64,000 nucleotides of DNA, from positions 2,542,001 to 2,606,000 of the forward strand of contig NZ_CP132976.1 in the NCBI RefSeq assembly GCF_030864005.1, read 5' to 3'. Numbering within the stretch: position 1 is the stretch's first letter; each line of letters starts with the position of its first letter. Below, piece by piece: positions 1 through 8,812 of the stretch. Made by a program: the position numbers and the translations under genes. The notes below the pieces were generated by a model that was given only the letters and a program-made list of their open reading frames with translations, had not been told where the DNA came from and did not search any database. This DNA is from Achromobacter seleniivolatilans. Lineage in GTDB: Bacteria > Pseudomonadota > Gammaproteobacteria > Burkholderiales > Burkholderiaceae_B.

Positions 1-140
1 CTGAGCGAATAGAGGATTGGAATCAGTCAGAATGCAGGATCTGAGTTCATATGGCGAGAAACGGAGAAGTGCCACGAATAATAGAGGAAGGACAACCGAT
101 TACAAGTACAATTACGCGGCGAACAAAGTAAAGGCTTACC
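1..140. other. Short intergenic stretch at window edge
   Basis: This stretch is visibly richer in A and T than the genes next to it and shows no convincing reading frame. It lies downstream of the minus-strand cytochrome gene. I see no clear terminator hairpin in it. Confidence 0.4.
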
Positions 141-1148
141 CTAGTCGATAACGGGCGCGGGCGTAGGCGGCATGCCCGTGCCACCGCTAGCGCCATAGGC
201 TTGCAGACGCAAATAGTCCAGCACCTGCCAGACCTCTTCCGGGCGCAACACCGCATTGAATTCATGTATCGCCCTCCCGGCCATTGATGGCTCGTTCTGC
301 GCCACGCGCCAATACAGTTCGCCTTCCAGCCGGTTGTCGAACAAGGCTGCGCCCAATACGCTGGGCCACACAGGCAACGTTACCGCCCGCACGCCCCGGC
401 CGTCGGCCGCGATGCCGTGACAACTGGCGCAATGCACCTGATACAACCGCCCGCCCTGCAACACGTTGGCATCCGAAAACGCCAGGGGCGACCGTTGATA
501 AGACGTGCCGTGCGCTTCTGTCAGCAGCATCTGCGGACGCGGCCATGTTGCGCTCAACGCCAACACCGCCGCCGCTGCGAGCCACAGATATCGCCAACGC
601 CTGGCAAACAAGGCGATCACCAACAGAGCCAGCGCCGCGCCGCTTTGCGCCAAGGCCAGCCACAAGCGGTGCCACGTGTGCGGGCTGACAGGCAGATCCG
701 CGTCATAGCGCCAGGCAAACGGCCAGTTGGCCACCGCCAACGCATCACTCGGCAAACGCCAGATTGCCGTAGCCAAAATGATGATCAGCAGCGCCAGGGC
801 GCCCATCGCTACCGCCACGCCACGCCGCCAAGAAAACTGCGCGGCGGCAGCTACCCCACCCGCGCGGCTGTGCAGCCAGGCAGCAGTCAGGCCGGCCAGC
901 AGCAAGATGGCAATGACCGCCAACGCCAGATGCCCAACGCGCGAGCCCAGCAAACCCGGCGCGCCCTGCACCGTTCGCCAAGCGAGGCTGAACAACACAG
1001 CGGACACCGCCCAGGCCCCCGCCGCCAGCCAGGGCAAACGCAACACGACGGGCCCGCTCGTCCGGACCCGTCCCGCCACGCCCGCCCACGCCAGCATGGC
1101 GATGCCCGCCACGATCGCGGCCAGCGCCAACCCCTCCCGGCTCACCAC
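141..1148 (-). CDS. Membrane-anchored mono-haem c-type cytochrome
   Basis: 335 residues. Six hydrophobic helices occupy roughly residues 6-205, followed by a C-terminal cytochrome c domain with the haem motif CASCH at 240-244 and a plausible axial Met near 289 (EPSMAG). Basic loops after helices 1, 3 and 5 suggest N-out topology, which places the haem domain in the periplasm where CcmF/CcsBA-type attachment occurs. The start is GTG and overlaps the stop of the upstream ABC ATPase gene, so translation is probably coupled. It is the last gene of a four-gene unit with an ABC importer, an unusual partnership; it may pass electrons to or from the imported compound or its binding protein, but this is inference. 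The gene family beyond 'cytochrome c' was not recognised. Confidence 0.85.
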   Translation of the reverse strand: MVSREGLALAAIVAGIAMLAWAGVAGRVRTSGPVVLRLPWLAAGAWAVSAVLFSLAWRTVQGAPGLLGSRVGHLALAVIAILLLAGLTAAWLHSRAGGVAAAAQFSWRRGVAVAMGALALLIIILATAIWRLPSDALAVANWPFAWRYDADLPVSPHTWHRLWLALAQSGAALALLVIALFARRWRYLWLAAAAVLALSATWPRPQMLLTEAHGTSYQRSPLAFSDANVLQGGRLYQVHCASCHGIAADGRGVRAVTLPVWPSVLGAALFDNRLEGELYWRVAQNEPSMAGRAIHEFNAVLRPEEVWQVLDYLRLQAYGASGGTGMPPTPAPVID

Positions 1149-1933
1149 GTTGCATCCAACCCCAACAACGCCAGCGCCCGATGCCGCAGCTCCGCCAGGC
1201 GCGGATCTCCGCGGTGCCGCGGATACGGCAGGTCATTGACGATCTCATCTTTGATTCGCGCGGGCCGCTCACTTAACACGACAATCCGCGACGCCATGAA
1301 CAAGGCTTCTTCCACATCGTGCGTCACGAGCAACGCCGTGAACCCCGTCCGCTGCCACAGCTCCACCAGCTCGGACTGCATGGCAATGCGCGTAAGCGAG
1401 TCCAGCTTGCCCAAGGGTTCGTCCAGGATCAGGATGCGCGGGTCATTGACCAGCGCGCGCGCCAGCGCCGCGCGTTGTGCCATGCCGCCAGACAACTGAT
1501 GCGGATACGCCTGACTGAAGCCTGCCAGCCCCACGCGCTGCAAAGCGTCGTCCACGCGGTGGCGTTCGGTCTTCAGCAGGCCACGCGCCTGCAAACCCAG
1601 GGCAACGTTGTTCCACACGGTGCGCCAGGGATACAGCGTAGGGTCCTGGAACACCACGATGCGCGATGGCGATGGCCCCTGAATCGGCGCGCCATCCGCC
1701 AGCAGATTGCCTTCGGCAGGCGGTTCCAGACCCGCCACCAGCCGCAGCAAAGTGGACTTGCCGCAACCGCTGGGCCCCAGCAGCGCCACGAATTCGCCAG
1801 GTTTGACGTCCAGATCAATACTGTCCAGCACCGGCAAAGCCGCGCCGTCCAGATCAAAGTGATGATTCACACCGTGTACGGCCAGCGCTGCGCCTCGCGA
1901 GACGGCCGATTCCTGCAATGCCGCCGCTACCAT
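1142..1933 (-). CDS. ABC transporter ATP-binding protein, nitrate/sulfonate/taurine type
   Basis: 263 residues, the usual length for SsuB/TauB/NrtD-type ATPases. Walker A GPSGCGKST is at 53-61, a Q-loop at VFQDP (94-98), the signature LSGGM at 147-151, Walker B ILILDEP at 167-173 and a switch His in LLVTHD. The motif set is complete, so it should hydrolyse ATP to drive the adjacent permease at the inner membrane. Its ATG lies inside the end of the permease gene and its stop overlaps the start of the cytochrome gene, so all of these are probably one mRNA. Substrate cannot be read from the ATPase. Confidence 0.92.
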   Translation of the reverse strand: MVAAALQESAVSRGAALAVHGVNHHFDLDGAALPVLDSIDLDVKPGEFVALLGPSGCGKSTLLRLVAGLEPPAEGNLLADGAPIQGPSPSRIVVFQDPTLYPWRTVWNNVALGLQARGLLKTERHRVDDALQRVGLAGFSQAYPHQLSGGMAQRAALARALVNDPRILILDEPLGKLDSLTRIAMQSELVELWQRTGFTALLVTHDVEEALFMASRIVVLSERPARIKDEIVNDLPYPRHRGDPRLAELRHRALALLGLDATW

Positions 1934-2946
1934 TTCACGACTCCTTTCTGCCAGGCCAGAAGCCGGTCACGGCCCAGGAAAAGCAAGGTGATCAAGCCCG
2001 AGAACACCAGCGCCATCACGATCAGCGCGCCGTACATGTTCGCGTAGGAGGCCCATCCTTGCGCCCAAGACAGATACCAGCCCAGTCCGGACTTCACACC
2101 CATCATCTCGGCCGCCACCAGCACCGAGAACGAAGCCCCCAAGCCCATGAACAGGCCAACAAACACCTGCGGCAACGCCGCAGGAATGGCCACACGCAAC
2201 ACCAGAAACCACTCATTGGCGCCCATGGTGCGCGCCACGTCGTAATAGGCGCGGTTTACTCCCGCCACCCCCGACCATGTCAGTACCGTCACGGGAAACC
2301 AGGTCGCCAGCGCAATCAGAAACACGGCGGCAGACCAGCTCGACGGAAAGAAGAAGAACGCCATGGGCAACAGCGCCGTCGACGGTACCGGACCCAGAAA
2401 GCGCAGCACCGGATGCACCCAGTAGCCCAGGCCGCGTGACCAGCCGATCGCCACGCCAGTCAGAAAGCCCGCCGCCGCCCCCAGCAAAAAGCCATTGGCC
2501 AAAAGCCAGAGCGAATTGGCCAGACTGTCCGCCAAGCGCTTGTAGTCCGTGACATAGACCTCGATCAGCGATTGCGGCGGCGCAAAGAACGGGCTGGGCA
2601 GCAACGCAAGCTTGGCCGTCGCAATTTCCCATGCCCCCACGGCGACAGCCAGCACCAGCAGCCACGGGCCGGCACGGCGCAATGCCCGAACTGGCCGCGC
2701 CTGTTCAGCGCCAGACACGGCAACCAGCAGCAGTAGCACTGCCAGTGCCAAGGTCGCCACACCGAACTCGCGGGTATAGCCCCAGGACGTGAAGCCCACT
2801 TCGACATTTGGCCAACTCAGCGTCACACCGCCCACCGCTGCCCACAAGGCGGCGGCGGCCACGCCCGTCTTCCACAAGCGCCAACCCTGCGCGGACGCCA
2901 GCGCCGCGCTTGCAGCGCGCCCCTGCAGCGCATCAACCGAGGACAT
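1927..2946 (-). CDS. ABC transporter permease, SsuC/TauC type with N-terminal extension
   Basis: 339 residues. The C-terminal ~260 residues are a typical binding-protein-dependent permease; the cytoplasmic EAA loop is visible around YYDVARTMGANEWFLVLRVAIPAALP. The N-terminal ~80 residues add two further hydrophobic segments not present in ordinary SsuC/TauC proteins of ~260 residues. The gene overlaps both neighbours (binding protein upstream, ATPase downstream). Role: inner-membrane channel for the substrate delivered by the neighbouring binding protein; substrate unknown. Confidence 0.9.
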   Translation of the reverse strand: MSSVDALQGRAASAALASAQGWRLWKTGVAAAALWAAVGGVTLSWPNVEVGFTSWGYTREFGVATLALAVLLLLVAVSGAEQARPVRALRRAGPWLLVLAVAVGAWEIATAKLALLPSPFFAPPQSLIEVYVTDYKRLADSLANSLWLLANGFLLGAAAGFLTGVAIGWSRGLGYWVHPVLRFLGPVPSTALLPMAFFFFPSSWSAAVFLIALATWFPVTVLTWSGVAGVNRAYYDVARTMGANEWFLVLRVAIPAALPQVFVGLFMGLGASFSVLVAAEMMGVKSGLGWYLSWAQGWASYANMYGALIVMALVFSGLITLLFLGRDRLLAWQKGVVKW

Positions 2947-3964
2947 TGGGCACCACCACTTGCGCGTATTTATTAATGTCGAGGTTGGCGCTCAAGACCT
3001 TGATGGTCTTCAAGTCCTTGGCGTACCCCACGATCTCCTCACGCAGGGCTGCCCCCGTCGATGCATGGCCGTGGCTATGGCTGCGCAAGATGGCGGCCAC
3101 GCGCTCGGCGGGCACTTTGCCGGGCACATACGGCGCAAAGATGCGCGCGGTCTCGTCAGGGTTGGATGCCGTCCAGCGTTGCGCATCAATCACCGCGCGC
3201 GTGATTGCCGCCGCCGACTCGGGGTCCTTGCGAACCAGATCGCCGCGCAAGCCCAGCACGCAGCACGTGCGGTTCTCGTAATCGCCTTCGATGTTGGTCG
3301 CAATTTCGCGCAGCTTATTGTCTTCGCGCAGTGTGTAGATCAGTGGGTCGTCCCCTGCGACCGCGTCCACTTCGCCCTTACGCAGCACTTCGCCAAAGAG
3401 GTCCTGCGGATACTGGCGCCAGTCCACCGACTCAGGATCTAACCCCAACTGCGCAACACGGATCGCAAAGAAATTCTTTACCGGACTGGCCTGATCCGAC
3501 ACCGCCACCCGGCGTCCTTTCAGGTCGTTGACGCTTTTGATGGGCGAATCCTCTGCGGTCAGCAAGCGCATGCAGCCACCATGCGTGCCCACCGCCAGCT
3601 TCACATCAAAGCCCTGCTCCAGCGGTTTGAGCCAACGCAGCGCCATGCCGATACCGCCGTCGGCATGACCCGTCGCGATCGCTTCCAGCAACTGATCGGT
3701 CGATCCGCTGAAATTGATGCGTTCGACTTTCAGATTGTATTTTTCGAAGAATCCGCGTTCCAGCGCCACCGATACGGGCGACTGGCAAACAGCGGTCTGA
3801 CTCCATGCGATCTTGAACGTGCGCGGCGCGGTGTCTGCCGCCAATACGCGTGAACCCAGCATACCCAGCGGCGCTGCCAAGCCCGCGATGCTTGCCGCGC
3901 GCAACAACGCGCGGCGGGAAATTCCCCGTGCGGAGATCGCGCCGGAATGGACGTTCGTATTCAT
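2933..3964 (-). CDS. ABC transporter substrate-binding protein, NMT1/SsuA-like, Tat-type signal
   Basis: About 343 residues. The N-terminus carries a twin-arginine signal (SRRALLRAAS followed by a hydrophobic stretch ending near SRVLA), so the folded protein is probably exported by Tat, which often indicates a bound cofactor or metal. The body resembles NMT1/SsuA/TauA periplasmic binding proteins (ALERGFFEKYNLKVE, then GLDP..VDWRQYP). The Cys and His content is unusual for the family (TAVCQ, HGGCM, RTCCVLG, HSHGH), which might mean a metal ligand. The ATG at 3964 follows a good AAGGAAGG ribosome site; a TTG one codon upstream is less likely. First gene of the ABC/cytochrome operon. Confidence 0.88.
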   Translation of the reverse strand: MNTNVHSGAISARGISRRALLRAASIAGLAAPLGMLGSRVLAADTAPRTFKIAWSQTAVCQSPVSVALERGFFEKYNLKVERINFSGSTDQLLEAIATGHADGGIGMALRWLKPLEQGFDVKLAVGTHGGCMRLLTAEDSPIKSVNDLKGRRVAVSDQASPVKNFFAIRVAQLGLDPESVDWRQYPQDLFGEVLRKGEVDAVAGDDPLIYTLREDNKLREIATNIEGDYENRTCCVLGLRGDLVRKDPESAAAITRAVIDAQRWTASNPDETARIFAPYVPGKVPAERVAAILRSHSHGHASTGAALREEIVGYAKDLKTIKVLSANLDINKYAQVVVPNVLG

Positions 3965-4117
3965 CAACCTTCCTTTTGAGCAGACCGTGAATGGCGAGGA
4001 TTGCCATGCGGCATCATCAGCCTGCGCTCAGGTGTTCGACAAATACAAAGTGGGGATAACAATATGGGACCCGCTGCCCGTGGCTACCCTCGAGCACGGT
4101 CCCAGGCAGTCAAATTA

Positions 4118-4423
4118 CTATTCAGGCAGGTGGTCCGGCACCCCGTCTTCGTCCACCGCTTTCACACGATCCAGTGCGTTGCGCGCTGCCGACATTGCCT
4201 CGATAGCGCCGCGAAAACGGCGGCTGACAAATATCTCGAAAGGTTGGCTTTCAGGCTCGGCGCTGGCTTCGTCCTCCGCCGGCGTGTCCTCCCCACCGGC
4301 CTCCACGGCTTTGGCTTTAGGCGCCAGACGCCTGGTTTCCAAAAATGCGCGCGCGGGCGTACGCCCTTCCGGTTGCGTTGCATACGCCACCACTGAAAAT
4401 CCGTTGATGATTTTTTCCAGCAT
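4118..4423 (-). CDS. Hypothetical protein, acidic linker
   Basis: 101 residues, no family recognised. It has a short hydrophobic N-terminus (MLEKIINGFSVVAYAT), a middle rich in Ala and Glu (residues ~40-60) and a basic/hydrophobic stretch FEIFVSRRFRGAIEAM. A GGAG ribosome site lies upstream of the ATG. It sits alone between the ABC operon and the amidohydrolase gene on the same strand. Confidence 0.6.
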   Translation of the reverse strand: MLEKIINGFSVVAYATQPEGRTPARAFLETRRLAPKAKAVEAGGEDTPAEDEASAEPESQPFEIFVSRRFRGAIEAMSAARNALDRVKAVDEDGVPDHLPE

Positions 4424-4506
4424 TCCGGTTCCCTATCTCCACACCTAAAGGCGGCGCAGTTCGTTATTAGCGACAACGACTCGGCATGCCAAAACTTAAG
4501 CGGGCA

Positions 4507-4546
4507 ACAAAAAGCCGCCGTTGATCTGCATCAACAGCGGCTCTGG
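4507..4546 (-). terminator. Rho-independent terminator of the amidohydrolase gene
   Basis: On the minus strand a GCCGCTGTTGAT / ATCAACGGCGGC stem is followed by TTTTTG. It lies just after the stop at 4569. Confidence 0.75.
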
Positions 4547-4568
4547 GCGCTTCGAAACGAAAAATATT

Positions 4569-5459
4569 CTATTTTGTCGACGATTTTCCAGGGCTAACGG
4601 CGCTCATGCGAACACGCACATATTCCGCTACTTGCGCCAGCACTTGCGACAAGTGCGAACGCAGCAACTCAAAGCCTGCATTGCGCTCCCGCGTTGCCTC
4701 GTCCATGTATAAGGGGCGGCGGATTTCCACCTGCAAACTATGGCGATTAAGTGCCGGCTGGCCAATCTGCGCAATCAACTGCACTCCCTTGTACGGATCA
4801 TTGCGCGCCACTGTATAGCCCAGATCACGCAACGCCTTTTCAATCAAGGCAATGAACTCGGGCTCACAGGTGGTGCCGTCACGATCACCCAATACAAAGT
4901 CCGCCAGCGGATGCTCGCTTTGGCGGCCCAAACGCTCATACGCATCGTTCGGCATGGAATGCAGATTCAAATGCCAGACAGCGCCAAAGCGCTGCTCGAC
5001 CTGGCTGATCGCTCGCGACAGCGCGGCATGATAGGGCTCGTAATACGCTTGAATACGATGCCGCACCTGCGCCAGCGTCAGCTTGCGGTCGTAAATCGGC
5101 GTGGCCTTGTCCATCCGGCGCCAGATCAGTCCTTTGCCCAAACGGGTCTTTTCACCTGGGTCCAGCGGCTCGGGCCAGGGTTCTTCCAGCAGCTCGGGGT
5201 CCAGATCCTGCAAGGTGCGGTTCGGATCAATATAGACGCGGGGAAAATTCGCCGCGATCAACGTCGCTCCCAACGCGGGCGCCGCCGACCATAGCGCGTC
5301 CACATGCGTGTCCTCACCCTGGCGCAATTCAGACCGGGTCGCAGCCGCCCCAAAATCATCGGGATACTGCTCGCCGCTATGGGGCGAATCACAGACCAGG
5401 GGTAAGGCGGGGCCCTGCGGTTCATGCACGGAAACAGCGTTGAAATCGGCGTGTGTCAT
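4569..5459 (-). CDS. N-formylglutamate amidohydrolase family protein
   Basis: About 296 residues, the usual length of the FGase family (Pfam N-formylglutamate amidohydrolase). Seen in the sequence: the N-terminal CDSPHSGEQYP motif, FPRVYIDPNR, HLNLHSMP and the C-terminal VQLIAQIGQPALNRHSLQVEIRR. Members hydrolyse N-formyl amino acids such as N-formylglutamate in histidine degradation, or act on related amides; no hut genes lie nearby, so the exact substrate is open. The ATG at 5459 is preferred; an in-frame TTG at 5465 overlaps the stop codon of an upstream gene remnant. Confidence 0.88.
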   Translation of the reverse strand: MTHADFNAVSVHEPQGPALPLVCDSPHSGEQYPDDFGAAATRSELRQGEDTHVDALWSAAPALGATLIAANFPRVYIDPNRTLQDLDPELLEEPWPEPLDPGEKTRLGKGLIWRRMDKATPIYDRKLTLAQVRHRIQAYYEPYHAALSRAISQVEQRFGAVWHLNLHSMPNDAYERLGRQSEHPLADFVLGDRDGTTCEPEFIALIEKALRDLGYTVARNDPYKGVQLIAQIGQPALNRHSLQVEIRRPLYMDEATRERNAGFELLRSHLSQVLAQVAEYVRVRMSAVSPGKSSTK

Positions 5460-5461
5460 CG

Positions 5462-5560
5462 TCAATCAGCCTGAATGTTGGCGGCGTTGGCCACCTTGGC
5501 GTAGCGGGCCAGGGCCTGTTTGATCTGCACCTGGAGTTCTTGAGGCGTTGCGGGCATCAG
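5462..5560 (-). pseudogene. C-terminal remnant of a Bug/TctC-type binding protein
   Basis: Read on the minus strand this gives MPATPQELQVQIKQALARY then AKVANAANIQAD and a stop. That is the typical C-terminus of Bug-family (TctC) periplasmic binding proteins, in which a ...F...Y.KW.KVVK.ANI.. helix ends the protein. Only about 31 residues survive; a terminator hairpin stands immediately upstream, so the rest was lost. The stop overlaps the start region of the amidohydrolase gene. Many complete Bug genes are typical of Bordetella relatives. Confidence 0.6.
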
Positions 5561-5602
5561 CGTACCAGTACCTTTTCATGATCACGCAACGTGACCAAAT
5601 AA

Positions 5603-5630
5603 AAACGGGCCTCTTCGCAGAGGCCCGGCT
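5603..5630 (-). terminator. Rho-independent terminator
   Basis: A CGGGCCTC-TGCGAA-GAGGCCCG hairpin followed by TTTTTAT on the minus strand. It ends the small zinc-ribbon gene at 5651-5866. Confidence 0.8.
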
Positions 5631-5650
5631 TCAATACAGCGGCAAAACGA

Positions 5651-5866
5651 TCAAGGCGCGAGCTTGAATCCCAAATCCACGCCCCACTTATCGGTTTCGC
5701 GCAACCACTTCGCACCGCAGCTCAGGCAACGGAAATGATCCTCTCGGCTTTCCTCGCGCCCTTTTTGCGTCGGGTTGGTGAATCCTTGATGCCCCAGATG
5801 CGGATGCGGCGCCACGCCCGCAAGCCCCGGGTTAATGCGTTGGCAACCCAAGCACATAACGCTCAT
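5651..5866 (-). CDS. Small zinc-ribbon-like protein
   Basis: 71 residues with two CxxC pairs (CLGC at 5-8 and CLSC at about 48-51), as expected for one treble-clef or ribbon zinc site. It also contains HPHLGH and a C-terminal AKWLRETDKWGVDLGFKL. An AGGGATG ribosome site precedes the ATG and a strong terminator follows the stop, so it looks like an independent monocistronic gene. Function not recognised. Confidence 0.65.
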   Translation of the reverse strand: MSVMCLGCQRINPGLAGVAPHPHLGHQGFTNPTQKGREESREDHFRCLSCGAKWLRETDKWGVDLGFKLAP

Positions 5867-5968
5867 TGATGCATCCCTACAAAAATAGTTAGCAAATTGT
5901 AAGGGATTTCACCAATATTTTTCTATCAATTTATGACAACGAAAGCACAAAAATTGTTAACAGAGCCA

Positions 5969-7096
5969 TTAAACAACGTTTGGTAACGCCGCTAGACAGG
6001 TCGCCAGGTGGTAGGGAGAGGTTGAAGGCATATCTGCCCGCGTCACCACGCCGTTTTCATCCAGACATTCGTGCCAGCCGCCCGCATGCAGGAACCGATC
6101 CCGAAAATGAGCCAAAGCGTCCGACAGCGCTGGCCAATCACCCAGCACGGCCAGGGTGCGCAGGTATTCCGTTTGCGCCCAAATCCGGCGCGTACCGTCC
6201 ATGACTACGCCAGACTCATCCAGCGATGCCAGCACGCCGGTTCCCGTCGCGCCAACTCCATGCAGGCGAGACCATTGCACGGCGCGAGGAAGCGACTCCA
6301 CCAGATCCAGCCCCTCGAACACATCGGCGGTGCTCTGCACCAGTGACAACCATTCGAACTGATGCCCAGGCTCCAGCCGGTTGCCAGCGGACCCTTGCAA
6401 CGCTTCCGAAATGCATTGGGTGGCCGGATGCACAAAGAACTGGCTGATCGCTTGCGCCAAGCTGCGCAAATGCTGCGCGTACAACGCGGGCTCGGCCACC
6501 TGAGCTGCGGCCAGATAGGCCTCGGTCAAGTGCATCATGGGATTTTGCGCGGGAGGGCGCAGCGGCGAGCCAAAATCAGCACTGAGGGCGGCGTAATACA
6601 GCCCGTCGCGGGATTTGAAACGCGCCTCGATCGTCAGTGACGTCGACAACATGAGTTTGCGCGCATCCGCATTGCGGCTGCGTTGAAAATACGCAGCGCA
6701 GGCCAACACAATAAAGGCGTGCGTGTACAGATCCTGAGTGTCGTCCAGCGGACGCGCATCGGCATCCACGCTATATCGCCAGCCGCCGTGAGTGTCGTCA
6801 CGGAATACGCGGCGCAACGACGCGAACAAACGGTCGGCATGCTTGCCCGCCGCGGCGCCCGGCGCTTGGGCAAACACATACAACTGACGCGCGCAGGCCA
6901 TCGCGCGGTAGCGCGTCACCAGCACCGGCGCGCCGGTGGCTGCGTCCAGCGATTCGAATGGTAAACCCAGAGCATCATTGAAGCCCCGCCCCATCCACAT
7001 GGGCAGGACGACGGAGTCAAAATGTTCGCGCAATGCGCGGATATGCTCCGCGAGAGAAGAATTGGTCTGTGCGGCAGTCATCTTGGAACGACGCAT
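5969..7096 (-). CDS. AGE-family (N-acylglucosamine 2-epimerase / mannose isomerase-like) protein
   Basis: About 375 residues from the chosen ATG. It has the alpha6/alpha6-barrel signature of the AGE superfamily: RYRAMACARQLYVFAQA, LYTHAFIVLACAAYFQ, NPMMHLTEAYLAA, LEPGHQFEWLSLV with the catalytic-type His, and IWAQTEYLRTLAVLG. Members interconvert aldoses and ketoses or epimerise N-acyl-hexosamines, in the cytoplasm. The ATG at 7096 (MRRSK) or the one at 7081 (MTAAQ) are both possible; the longer frame from 7186 adds a basic stretch unlike the family and is rejected. Confidence 0.85.
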   Translation of the reverse strand: MRRSKMTAAQTNSSLAEHIRALREHFDSVVLPMWMGRGFNDALGLPFESLDAATGAPVLVTRYRAMACARQLYVFAQAPGAAAGKHADRLFASLRRVFRDDTHGGWRYSVDADARPLDDTQDLYTHAFIVLACAAYFQRSRNADARKLMLSTSLTIEARFKSRDGLYYAALSADFGSPLRPPAQNPMMHLTEAYLAAAQVAEPALYAQHLRSLAQAISQFFVHPATQCISEALQGSAGNRLEPGHQFEWLSLVQSTADVFEGLDLVESLPRAVQWSRLHGVGATGTGVLASLDESGVVMDGTRRIWAQTEYLRTLAVLGDWPALSDALAHFRDRFLHAGGWHECLDENGVVTRADMPSTSPYHLATCLAALPNVV

Positions 7097-7229
7097 ACCC
7101 AAAAAGGGTCCCAGGTTTTGGAGCAGCAACGATAACCGAATTTTTCGTCGCAATTCTTTGTGTACTCTCCGACGCCTGATGCACACACAGACCGGTTCAA
7201 CCGATCAGCTCCGTCAAGGGCAACGCGCC

Positions 7230-7442
7230 CTATCGGAAGATGTTTTCCTCAACCCAGTTCTGCGCGAAGACTTCCGCGCGATCACGTGCTTCGTCCAACG
7301 AAGCGCAGTTGCCCAAGTGGGAAAACGCGGCATCCACTTCGGTGCCGCCCTCGGCCGTTACCGTCAGCAATACGCCATATCCGCCGGTATCCATGGCCGC
7401 TGTGGAAACGTCGATCAGTACTTCCTGGTCACGATGCTGCAT
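7230..7442 (-). CDS. Small hypothetical protein
   Basis: 70 residues: it begins MQHRDQEVLIDVST and ends FAQNWVEENIFR. A very good GGGAGG ribosome site stands before the ATG. The alternating hydrophobic pattern in residues 8-32 suggests a small beta sheet followed by a helix. No family recognised. Confidence 0.6.
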   Translation of the reverse strand: MQHRDQEVLIDVSTAAMDTGGYGVLLTVTAEGGTEVDAAFSHLGNCASLDEARDRAEVFAQNWVEENIFR

Positions 7443-7727
7443 GTGCTACCTCCCAGTCGGTTACCTAAACGCGTGAACCACCACGCGTGACGTTGCGGGA
7501 TCAAAATTCCCGCGTAAATAAATAGACCTGAAAGTGTCACGCAAGTTCATCTTACTGGCGACCTATCATGCGCGATACGTCCGATAGATGCGAAATCGAA
7601 CATTCCGTCTCAGGAGATTCCCGTACTGGCGCGGATTTACTAGCAAACGTGCAATAAATCGCGAAAATATGCGCAAACTATGCGGCTATTTCACACATCT
7701 TGATTCAAGACACAGCCGAGGGGGATG

Positions 7728-7952
7728 TCAGTACACCTGCAATGCGCCTGGCTCTTCCATGCGCAGGGCGAGCTTGCCCTTTTCGGTGATGAGCCAGCGG
7801 CCATCGTCGCCAGCCTGGATGCAACGCAGCGTTACGAGTGCCTTCGCAACGTCGTCAGGCACTTGAGTTTGGGCGGCACCCGGTTCGGAATTATCGGCCA
7901 CAAGACGCAGCCACCGACCCAATACGCCTTTCTCGAAACGATGCAAAGCCAT
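7728..7952 (-). CDS. Small hypothetical protein, possible winged-helix fold
   Basis: 74 residues. The pattern DVAKALVTLRCIQAGDDGRW followed by LITEKGKLALRM resembles the wing and recognition region of small DNA-binding proteins, but this is only a resemblance. A GAGAGA-type ribosome site lies upstream. No partner is evident. Confidence 0.55.
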   Translation of the reverse strand: MALHRFEKGVLGRWLRLVADNSEPGAAQTQVPDDVAKALVTLRCIQAGDDGRWLITEKGKLALRMEEPGALQVY

Positions 7953-8006
7953 GCGTGATTCTCTCTTGAAGGCTTAACGATAGCATGCCGCCCCGCCCCC
8001 CTGGGG

Positions 8007-8753
8007 CTACGCAAACAGCTGAGGTATTGAGGACGCCAGCAGGGCAATACCCGAAAGCGTGAGCAGCCCCAGCACGATCCGGCGGAAAGTTGCGTCGCTG
8101 ATGCCCACGTAGACGCGCGTGCCCCACCATGTCGGCACCAGCATCGCCGGCACGATCAGCGCAAACAACGGCAGCATGTCTCGCGTCACCACGCCTGTAA
8201 ACACGTAGCTCGCCATCGTCACCATCAGCATGGACAGATTGAAATTCTGAATCACTGCGCGCTGCACATCCCGGTCAAACCCGCGCAAGGTGCACCACAG
8301 CGTCGGCAGCACGCCTGTGAACCCGCCGATGCCCCCCATGATGCCGCCCATTGCACCCACCACGCCGTCAGCAACGGCGCCTCCCGCCGTGATGCGAGGC
8401 AGCCGCGTGGCAAACAACATGATGGGGCACCATACCGCCAGCAGCACGCCGATAAAAGTCTTGAACATGAGCGGGTCCAGATGCGGCAGCAGCTTCACAC
8501 CCAGCGGTATCCCAGCCAAACCGCCTAGGACAAAAGGTGCAAGATGCGCGGCGGCCGCGCCCCGGCGCACCGTAAACGCAGCCAGCAATTGGCCGGTCAG
8601 GGCGCCGAACACCGTCATGGCGGCCGCCAGCCGAGGGTCCACCGTCCAAGCCCAGAACGACATGGCAACCATGCCAAACCCGAAACCGGACAAGCCCTGC
8701 ACGAATCCTGCGGCCATGGCGCCCACCACAACCAACACGTATAGCGAATCCAT
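8007..8753 (-). CDS. Sulfite exporter TauE/SafE family (TSUP) membrane protein
   Basis: 248 residues with about eight hydrophobic helices. The N-terminal GFVQGLSGFGFGMVAM and the internal GGIMGGIGGFTGVLPTLWCTLRG are the two half-repeats typical of TSUP proteins. Members export or import sulfite, sulfoacetate, formate or other organic anions across the inner membrane; substrate unknown here. It is followed on the same strand by a small hypothetical gene and preceded by the EamA gene. Confidence 0.88.
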   Translation of the reverse strand: MDSLYVLVVVGAMAAGFVQGLSGFGFGMVAMSFWAWTVDPRLAAAMTVFGALTGQLLAAFTVRRGAAAAHLAPFVLGGLAGIPLGVKLLPHLDPLMFKTFIGVLLAVWCPIMLFATRLPRITAGGAVADGVVGAMGGIMGGIGGFTGVLPTLWCTLRGFDRDVQRAVIQNFNLSMLMVTMASYVFTGVVTRDMLPLFALIVPAMLVPTWWGTRVYVGISDATFRRIVLGLLTLSGIALLASSIPQLFA

Positions 8754-8812
8754 CTCTGCCGCGCGCCCGCATGAATGCCGGGCCTGCCCCGGCGCACGTC
8801 ATTCTAGAACGA

